Source: Leptospira haakeii
GTDB lineage: Bacteria; Spirochaetota; Leptospiria; Leptospirales; Leptospiraceae
Direction of reading: 5' to 3'
DNA length: 64,000 bases
Assembly: GCF_002812045.1 (NCBI RefSeq)
Contig: NZ_NPEG01000001.1
Coordinates: 496,001-560,000, forward strand
The position numbers were made by a program, and so were the translations under genes. Positions 58,158 to 64,000 of this stretch are shown here, in pieces (position 1 is the first letter of the stretch; every line of letters begins with the position of its first letter). A model generated the notes under the pieces. The model was not told the origin of the DNA. It did not search any database and saw only the letters and a list, made by a program, of their open reading frames with translations.

Positions 58158-59594
58158 ATGCAAGAGTTGCCGAAAGTCTGCGTTATTGGCGCAGGCTCTA
58201 GTGGAATCACTGTTTGTAAATCATTGCAGGACAAAGGAATCCCCTATGACTGTTACGAAAAAGGAAGCGATGTAGGAGGTAACTGGAGATATAAAAACGA
58301 CAACGGTCTGAGTAATATTTATAAGTCGTTACATATTAATACTCATAGAGATAGAATGGAGTATAGAGATTATCCGATGCCGGATTGGTATGCGGATTAT
58401 CCTAATCATGAACCTATCCAAAAATATTTTATGGATTACGTGGAGCATTTCGGACTTCGCAAACATATTAAATTCAAGAACGGTGTCGCAAAAATAGAAC
58501 CCCAAGACGACGGAACTTATCTAGTTACTAGCGAGAAGGGAGAAAAAATATTTTATGATGCAGTCATCGTTGCTAATGGCCATCATTGGTCTCCACGTTG
58601 GCCTGAACCCGACTTCCCCGGTAAATTTAATGGAAAGATAATACATTCTCACGACTATGTGGATCCTGAACATCCTATCCAATTAACAGGCAAAAGGGTG
58701 ATAGTACTTGGTATGGGAAACAGTGCCATGGATATTTCCGTAGAGTTAAGCCGTCCTGGAGTTGCTAAAAAAGTTTTCTTAAGCTCTCGAAGAGGCGCTT
58801 GGGTAATTCCGAATTATCTTTTTGGAAAACCTTTAGACAAACAAACAGAATTACTGCCACCTGGAACACCTTTTTGGTTAAAACAATTCCTATTTGGAAC
58901 CATGCTAAAAATTGGTGTCGGTAAGATGGAAGATTTTGGTCTCCCTAAGCCGGATCATAAACCTGGAGAAGCACATCCAACGATCTCCCAAGATATTTTA
59001 GTAAGACTTGGAAGAGGAGATATCAAATACAAACCTGTGATCCAAGAATATAATGGAAACAAGGTAAAGTTTGCAGACGGCTCCGAAGAAGAGATCGATG
59101 CGATCATCTATTGCACAGGATATAACGTTAAGTTTCCGTTTTTCAAACCTGAATTTATTTCAGCTCCTGATAATCATCTACCTTTGTTCCATAGGACTTT
59201 TAAACCTGATCTGAATAATTTATTCTTTGTAGGGTTATACCAACCTTTAGGTGCAATCATGCCTCTTGCCGAGTTCCAAGGAAAATGGCTGGCAGAATAT
59301 CTAACCGGAAATTATAGCCTGCCAACAGTACCAGAAATGCAAAAGCAGATCCAAGATTATGAACAGAAGATGAAGAAGAGATACGTAAATTCTGTAAGGC
59401 ATACGATGCAGGTGGATTACGAAGACTTTTTGTATTATATGCAGAAGGAGCTAAAAGCAGGTAAGAAAAGAGCTTCTAAAAGTTTACAAACATTACCTGT
59501 TCCATCAAAAGCAAAGTATAAACAATCCGGAAAACAAAGTCCTTCTAACGGAAAAACGGAACCAAGGAAAAAAAGTGCTCTGGCAAAAGTTTGA
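58158..59594 (+). CDS. Flavin-containing monooxygenase (FMO-type)
   Basis: This 478-residue flavoprotein has an FAD motif VIGAGSSGITVCKSL at residue 9, the FMO fingerprint FNGKIIHSHDY near 155, an NADPH motif VLGMGNSAMDIS near 180, and the late CTGYNVKFPF near 320. FMO and related Baeyer-Villiger enzymes oxygenate soft nucleophiles or ketones; the fingerprint ends in Tyr, nearer to the FMO group. The C-terminal 40 residues are basic and low in complexity. GGAG lies seven bases before the ATG. Its end overlaps the next gene by 20 bases. Confidence 0.9.
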   Translation: MQELPKVCVIGAGSSGITVCKSLQDKGIPYDCYEKGSDVGGNWRYKNDNGLSNIYKSLHINTHRDRMEYRDYPMPDWYADYPNHEPIQKYFMDYVEHFGLRKHIKFKNGVAKIEPQDDGTYLVTSEKGEKIFYDAVIVANGHHWSPRWPEPDFPGKFNGKIIHSHDYVDPEHPIQLTGKRVIVLGMGNSAMDISVELSRPGVAKKVFLSSRRGAWVIPNYLFGKPLDKQTELLPPGTPFWLKQFLFGTMLKIGVGKMEDFGLPKPDHKPGEAHPTISQDILVRLGRGDIKYKPVIQEYNGNKVKFADGSEEEIDAIIYCTGYNVKFPFFKPEFISAPDNHLPLFHRTFKPDLNNLFFVGLYQPLGAIMPLAEFQGKWLAEYLTGNYSLPTVPEMQKQIQDYEQKMKKRYVNSVRHTMQVDYEDFLYYMQKELKAGKKRASKSLQTLPVPSKAKYKQSGKQSPSNGKTEPRKKSALAKV

Positions 59595-60606
59595 GACCCT
59601 AGCGGCCAGAGCCCTACTTTCCCTCCCAAATTCTGTACTTAAAATTTTCGGAAAGGATATCAAAAGAACAAGGACCTTGGATCCCAAGGTCCGAACCGCA
59701 TTACTTTTAGCTAAAATTAAACCGAAACCGGAAAATCTTCCTCCACCTAAAGCGAGAGAACTTTTCAAAAATATAATGGGCTTTTTCGATTTAGAAAAAG
59801 AAGAAATCCCCAGGGTGGAGAACTTTTCCATACCCGGAACCGGCCCGAGGATCAAGGTCAGATTATATTCTTCTAATATAAATAAAGATCTGGAACCTTG
59901 TTTACTTTATTTCCATGGAGGAGGGTTTGTGATCGGGGATCTGGAATCCCATGATGCGCCGCTTAGATATTTAGCAAAAACTTCAGGTAGAGCAATACTC
60001 GCAGTCGATTATAGACTAGGCCCCGAACATATTTATCCTTCTTCTTGGGATGATGCATATTCTGCTTATAAATGGGTAAAAGAGAATGGAAAGTCGCTTG
60101 GCATTGATCCGAAAAAGATTGCAGTGGCCGGCGACTCTGCGGGAGGAAATTTAGCGATTTCCATCTCTACTCGCGCTAAAAAAGAAAAATTCACTCTTCC
60201 ACAATTCCAAATATTAATCTATCCTTGGATCGATCTAATCCAGGAAAGAAAAAGTGTAGAAGAATTTGCAAATGGATACGCACTCACTCGAGATCTAATT
60301 CGCTATTTCAAATATCATAGCGTTCCAAATTCAAAAGATTGGAAGGACCCAAGAGTCACTCCTTTCCAACAAACGAACTTTTCTCATACGCCTAAAACCT
60401 ACCTGTTAATTGCAGGGTTTGATCCGTTGCAGGACGAAGGACTCGCATATGCGGACCTTCTTCAGAAAGCGAAAGTAAAGCTGGAGGTCAAAACCTACGA
60501 CACTTTGATCCATGGTTTTTTTAATTTAGGAAGAAGTGTTCCGGAAGCTAAAAATGCACTAAACCAAATCGCAAAATGGATCCAGACAGGATTTTCGGGA
60601 AAATAA
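59575..60606 (+). CDS. Alpha/beta hydrolase of the hormone-sensitive lipase family
   Basis: This 343-residue esterase begins at a GTG inside the end of the monooxygenase gene, with AAGGA seven bases before it. The HSL family features are YFHGGGFVIGD near residue 113, the nucleophile GDSAGGN near 190, the Asp region GFDPLQDEG near 283, and the His in LIHGFFNLG near 312. It should hydrolyse a short or medium-chain ester. Overlap with the monooxygenase suggests coupled expression; one possibility is that it opens an ester made from the monooxygenase product, which is inference only. Confidence 0.9.
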   Translation: MLWQKFETLAARALLSLPNSVLKIFGKDIKRTRTLDPKVRTALLLAKIKPKPENLPPPKARELFKNIMGFFDLEKEEIPRVENFSIPGTGPRIKVRLYSSNINKDLEPCLLYFHGGGFVIGDLESHDAPLRYLAKTSGRAILAVDYRLGPEHIYPSSWDDAYSAYKWVKENGKSLGIDPKKIAVAGDSAGGNLAISISTRAKKEKFTLPQFQILIYPWIDLIQERKSVEEFANGYALTRDLIRYFKYHSVPNSKDWKDPRVTPFQQTNFSHTPKTYLLIAGFDPLQDEGLAYADLLQKAKVKLEVKTYDTLIHGFFNLGRSVPEAKNALNQIAKWIQTGFSGK

Positions 60607-60629
60607 TATTAATTTTTTATAAATTTCCT

Positions 60630-60654
60630 ACAGGGTTTTTTTAAAAAGCCCTGT
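60630..60654. terminator. Possible bidirectional terminator
   Basis: ACAGGG and CCCTGT pair, extended by T-runs against A-runs around a tiny loop. The hairpin overlaps the stop of the minus-strand gene at 60641 and follows the hydrolase gene by 23 bases. Confidence 0.4.
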
Positions 60655-60997
60655 ATACCAAATTATGTTGGACTGATTCCACAAAACCAGATTTGGAAGA
60701 AGCGCTCTTAAGAATATCCAAACCTGGATCAGATTTATATTTAACCTTATAAGTATTTTCCATAATCAGTTCTATATCTAGAATAGAAAAATTAGGAGCT
60801 AATTCTTTTATCCTCTCCGAATTAGTTCCGGGAACCAATATAAAAATATACTCGTTCGGGACAACTCGCCCAGGCTTCACATATTTACCTTTTCCATGAG
60901 GAAGATCCTTAGGAAATCCTTGTGCGAATATAGAAAACGCAGATATCGATATAAAAATAAAGACCGAAATTGTTTTTAAAAAATTCTTAAGGAACAT
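60641..60997 (-). CDS. Secreted free subtilase-propeptide-like protein
   Basis: This 118-residue protein has a signal peptide (cleavage near FSIFAQG). Its mature part resembles the propeptide (I9 type) region of the adjacent subtilase: after NEYIFILV it runs to VESVQHNLVYRA, which lines up with VEYVQPNYIYHA in the protease (7 of 12 residues identical). In the protease this segment sits just before the mature enzyme; here it stands alone and ends there. A free inhibitor or folding helper of the protease is likely, by analogy with fungal and bacterial I9-type inhibitors. It overlaps the subtilase stop by 11 bases, pointing to coupled synthesis. Confidence 0.7.
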   Translation of the reverse strand: MFLKNFLKTISVFIFISISAFSIFAQGFPKDLPHGKGKYVKPGRVVPNEYIFILVPGTNSERIKELAPNFSILDIELIMENTYKVKYKSDPGLDILKSASSKSGFVESVQHNLVYRAF

Positions 60998-62912
60998 CTA
61001 CACTCAAATTAATAGGAGCTTCTAAATTTCGGATCGCTCCATTTCCATTAGCAACTTTACCATATTTAGTAATATTTTGGATCGAGCTAGTGGCGGTACC
61101 ACCTGCGACAATTGCGTTAATCGTGTCTGCATACGTAAATTTTGGATTAAATGATCTCAATAAAGTAGCAAGGCCCGCCACATGGGGAGTTGCCATAGAA
61201 GTTCCGTTGATCGTATTGTATTGAGCTATATTATCAACATCTAATGTTATTAAATTAAAAACGGTAATTGCAATACCCGCCTTATTAATAGTGGAATCCG
61301 AAACAAATTCGAAGCCGAAAGTACAATTAGAAGAGTGGGCACAATTCGGCGCAGCAACTTCGAAGTTAGAAATTATCAGCCCATCGCGTTCTCCTGAAAG
61401 GCTTCCTACCAGATTAGTCGAATTGAACACTATCGATTCGGATGTTGAACTAGATGCGTACATATTAATTCCATCGTAACCCGCTTCTGTATCCATAAAT
61501 ATGTTCATTCTAGCCGTGACAGCTTCCGCACCTGAAGTAATTGTAATCGGAGCGTAAGCCAGAGCATAGGAGTTCGATAAATAACCTGAATTTGAAATTC
61601 CATTGATTGCAGTAGAACAACTATTGGATAGATACAGGACCAGCGAATAAATAGAACAACCCGCCGTATTCCAGCCAGTTCCCAGTATATTATCCGTTAT
61701 CCAACTAGTAAATGGAAGGTTATAAGTACCCTCTGCCCCCGCCCAAGTACTTCGTATATTTGTGCCTGGGGCACCTATATCAACATTTCTTTTAGAAGAA
61801 TCATAATTAGAAAAACTCGCTAACTGAAATTTTTGATCCAAAGCAGCCACACAAAGAATATTAGCCTCATCATATTCGCAAGGGTAAGAGTTATCAGAAT
61901 TTAGATCACTCCCATCGTTTCCAGCAGCAACTACAAATAACGCGTCGTAGTTGCTCCCTGCACTTGCGATTGCAGAACGCATAGCAGAATCATAATCCGG
62001 ACCGCCTAAGCTTAAGTTCAAGACCTTTGCACCATTTCGTACTGCAAAGTTAATCCCTTTAATAATAGTAGCGGTATCTCCAGAACCTGATTGATCTAAA
62101 ACTCGGACCGCCATAATTTTAGCAGTCCAACAAACTCCTGCAACCCCAGTTGCATTATTTCCTTTGGCTCCAATTGTACCCGCCACATGAGTTCCATGGC
62201 CATTCAAATCCATAGGATCAGAATTATTATTCACATAATTCCAACCGTTAGAGCAGGAACCTAAAGAAACTCCTTTATCAGAAACACAAGAGCCTGAACT
62301 CCACATATTCGCGCTTAGGTCTTGGTGATTATAATTCACACCGGAATCCACAACAGCTACAATAGTATTCGCACAATCTGTATTCACATCCCAAGCACTT
62401 TCCATTCTCATATCACTGTTGCTTGTTCCAGGATTATTTGTGGGATAAGTATAAGTTATAACGCTCTGACCAGTATTATTCATTCCCCATAATTGATTGT
62501 AAATCGGATCGTTCGGGGAAGTGTTTGCATGGTAGATGTAATTCGGCTGCACATATTCCACATCGGGATGAGTAGAATATTCAGTAATTGCCTCTTCTAC
62601 AGTTTGGCCTTCTCTCAATTCTACTTGAGAAATTCCTGTCTCACCTAAATCGTTTAAAACTTTTCCATTAAAAGAACTGACTGCATACGATTTTATCGAG
62701 TCGCCTGCTTTATCTTTGAACTTAACCAAAACTTCGGAAGATTTGAATTTTATTTTGGAGTTTCTTTTATAATACTTTTTATTATCAGTATTTCCCGACG
62801 GATCCAAAAGTTTGGACAAGGTCGGAGCAACATTCGTTTGTTTTTCGGCAAAAAGATAACCGATAGATAAAATCGAAAAAATAAAAGTAAATAAGGTGAA
62901 TTTATTCTTCAT
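60987..62912 (-). CDS. Secreted subtilisin-like serine protease (S8) with inserted domain
   Basis: The product of 641 residues has a signal peptide (cleavage near LFAEK), an I9-type propeptide at about 55-130 ending VEYVQPNYIYHA, and a subtilase domain from about 135. The triad is Asp189 (VVDSGVNYNHQDL), His239 (NGHGTHVAGT) and Ser572 (NGTSMATPHVAG), with oxyanion Asn332 (AAGNDGS). Between APGTNIRST (about 380) and the Ser motif, where most subtilases have 15-25 residues, there are about 180; this holds an inserted beta-rich module with cysteines at 419, 432, 524 and 530. It should digest protein outside the inner membrane. It starts 9 bases after the stop of the ASH protein gene. Confidence 0.92.
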   Translation of the reverse strand: MKNKFTLFTFIFSILSIGYLFAEKQTNVAPTLSKLLDPSGNTDNKKYYKRNSKIKFKSSEVLVKFKDKAGDSIKSYAVSSFNGKVLNDLGETGISQVELREGQTVEEAITEYSTHPDVEYVQPNYIYHANTSPNDPIYNQLWGMNNTGQSVITYTYPTNNPGTSNSDMRMESAWDVNTDCANTIVAVVDSGVNYNHQDLSANMWSSGSCVSDKGVSLGSCSNGWNYVNNNSDPMDLNGHGTHVAGTIGAKGNNATGVAGVCWTAKIMAVRVLDQSGSGDTATIIKGINFAVRNGAKVLNLSLGGPDYDSAMRSAIASAGSNYDALFVVAAGNDGSDLNSDNSYPCEYDEANILCVAALDQKFQLASFSNYDSSKRNVDIGAPGTNIRSTWAGAEGTYNLPFTSWITDNILGTGWNTAGCSIYSLVLYLSNSCSTAINGISNSGYLSNSYALAYAPITITSGAEAVTARMNIFMDTEAGYDGINMYASSSTSESIVFNSTNLVGSLSGERDGLIISNFEVAAPNCAHSSNCTFGFEFVSDSTINKAGIAITVFNLITLDVDNIAQYNTINGTSMATPHVAGLATLLRSFNPKFTYADTINAIVAGGTATSSIQNITKYGKVANGNGAIRNLEAPINLSVDVP

Positions 62913-62921
62913 AAGATTTAT

Positions 62922-64000
62922 TTAATATCCTGGAGAACTTACTGTAGCTTGGATCGATTTCGAAAATGCCGATCCTGTTGCATTAAATTGAGAAAATGAT
63001 TTCACTCGAATATACCAAGTTCCAGCAGAACTTACTGTAATCGTTTTATAATTCGGAGTATATGGATCTCCCGCATACATTACGTCAGCATCGCAGACTA
63101 CGCCCGAATCTCCTTGTGCACTAAAGTCCGAACCTTTTTTATAACAAACTCTGTAAGCACCCGAAGCCATATGAACTGCATGCTCTTTAGAATGTGCCCA
63201 AGTTACTATAACATCCCTTCTTCCCCCCGCACCGGAAACAGCCAGAACGGAACTGGAAGAATTTCCTCCCTTTCCATTGCTAGTACTCAAGGTAACAGTA
63301 GCAGATTTGGAACCAACACTTGTAGGACTGAACTTGACCAAGAAGGTAGCAGAAGCATTTGGAGCAAGGCTCGTAGAAGTAGGTTGGGTAATCGTAAACT
63401 CTCCCGGATCTGTTCCACTTAAGGACACTGGAGTAGTAAGATCTAAATTAGAACTTCCTAAATTACGGATCGTAATTGTTTTACTCGAAGATATTTCTCC
63501 AGGGAAAACACTCCCAAAAGAATAAGAGAATCCTGTGCTACTTGTAATATCTCTCGAAATATTATTATTATCAGAGTAAAACACCGAAATTTGAGGGGCA
63601 TTTCCAGAAGTCCCTACTCCGGAAAGACCAATAACATAACTTGCTGTATTCGGATCATTACTATCGATTGAAATCGAAGCGGAGAATGTAGAAGCAGAAG
63701 ACGGGTTAAACGAAATCGTAAATGTATAAGTCTTTTTAGGGGAAATTGTAACAGGAATACCGTTTTCGCTGAACGAACTTGCATCCGGTCCACTTAACGA
63801 AATATTAGAAATTACTAAATCTTGCTCTCCGCTATTTTTAACGGTAATCGTTTTAGAAGAAGTTCCTCCAGACGCCGCGTAAAAGTTAGTCTGTGAATTC
63901 GGAATAAAATTAAAACTATCTTCCGAAACCTGGATAGCAGGGGCTGGAGCCTCCGTACCTGTTCCTTTTAAATATAGAATATATGTGCCTATATTCGGAT
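62922..64000 (-). CDS. Choice-of-anchor-D (ASH/Hydin-type) repeat protein, C-terminal part
   Basis: The frame stays open from the stop at 62922 to the window edge, so the start lies beyond 64000; a GTG at 63584 is not the true start. The visible 358 residues hold the end of one repeat (YILYLKGTGTE), a full ASH-type beta domain (FNFIPNSQTNFYA to YVIGLSGVGTSG), a second one (FSYSFGSVFPGE to SVLAVSGAGG), and a C-terminal fibronectin-III-like domain with TWAHSKEHAVH and a Cys pair. ASH domains are Ig-like and often serve in surface or secreted proteins. It is upstream of the subtilase with a 9-base gap, so it is probably the first or second gene of a secreted cassette. Confidence 0.82.
   Translation of the reverse strand, partial: PNIGTYILYLKGTGTEAPAPAIQVSEDSFNFIPNSQTNFYAASGGTSSKTITVKNSGEQDLVISNISLSGPDASSFSENGIPVTISPKKTYTFTISFNPSSASTFSASISIDSNDPNTASYVIGLSGVGTSGNAPQISVFYSDNNNISRDITSSTGFSYSFGSVFPGEISSSKTITIRNLGSSNLDLTTPVSLSGTDPGEFTITQPTSTSLAPNASATFLVKFSPTSVGSKSATVTLSTSNGKGGNSSSSVLAVSGAGGRRDVIVTWAHSKEHAVHMASGAYRVCYKKGSDFSAQGDSGVVCDADVMYAGDPYTPNYKTITVSSAGTWYIRVKSFSQFNATGSAFSKSIQATVSSPGY

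Noticed and set aside
62922..63584. 220-residue reading of the ASH protein from a GTG
   Set aside because: The frame remains open for another 416 bases to the edge with continuing ASH-domain sequence, so the GTG is internal.

Overview
The window looks like chromosomal DNA of a spirochaete of the genus Leptospira. The basis is the mix of protein families, not a database match. It has spirochaetal-type lipoproteins with loose lipoboxes, an outer-membrane protein resembling the Leptospira LA_2444/LA_4059 group, a FadL-type porin as expected for fatty-acid-consuming leptospires, SpoIIE-type phosphatases with large membrane sensors, a secreted metacaspase, and moderately AT-rich DNA. The species is not determined. 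I see no tRNA, rRNA, insertion sequence, CRISPR array or phage gene. The window reads as ordinary chromosome with compact, partly overlapping gene strings.

Layout. 1-1.4 kb: two lipoproteins. 1.5-4.0 kb: cobT-cobS-cobC, late steps of cobalamin nucleotide-loop assembly. 4.1-9.0 kb: a VWA-domain protein convergent with two tandem DUF4139 (MuiA-like) proteins. 9.1-15.9 kb (minus strand): sterol-desaturase-type hydroxylase, FadL porin, ClC protein with CBS domains, an unknown membrane protein, and a CPBP protease. 16-18 kb (plus): LysM/M23 peptidase and a strictosidine-synthase-like beta-propeller. 18-24 kb (minus): one assimilatory sulfate reduction and siroheme operon, cysH-cysD-cysN-cobA-(cysG N-terminal type)-cysI. 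24.6-28.8 kb: LTA-synthase-like sulfatase, an LpxL-type acyltransferase and a CrtC/AttH-like protein. 28.9-35 kb (plus): a Yej/Opp-type peptide ABC transporter without a binding protein, then an AsmA-like protein. 35-39.2 kb (minus): a second LTA-synthase-like protein, a membrane-anchored MutS-like ATPase and a small unknown gene. 39.3-42.6 kb: a small plus-strand gene with a terminator-like leader, a secreted metacaspase, and ilvC. 42.7-52.2 kb (minus): a signalling block in the order SpoIIE, MCP, MCP, SpoIIE. 52.3-60.6 kb: succinate-semialdehyde-type dehydrogenase, outer-membrane protein, second CPBP protease, GMC oxidoreductase, flavin monooxygenase and an overlapping HSL-type hydrolase. 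60.6-64 kb (minus): a secreted cassette of an ASH/choice-of-anchor-D protein (cut by the window edge), a subtilase, and a short protein resembling a free subtilase propeptide.

How genes work together. The cysH operon supplies sulfide from sulfate and also the siroheme that its own CysI needs. There is no cysC, so APS rather than PAPS is the likely substrate of CysH. The cob genes join the lower ligand to cobinamide. The most unusual items are the free propeptide-like protein next to its likely protease, the roughly 170-residue insertion just before that protease's catalytic serine, the paired SpoIIE/MCP block, the terminator-like hairpin ahead of the 68-residue gene, and three copies of an 8-base motif upstream of cysH.
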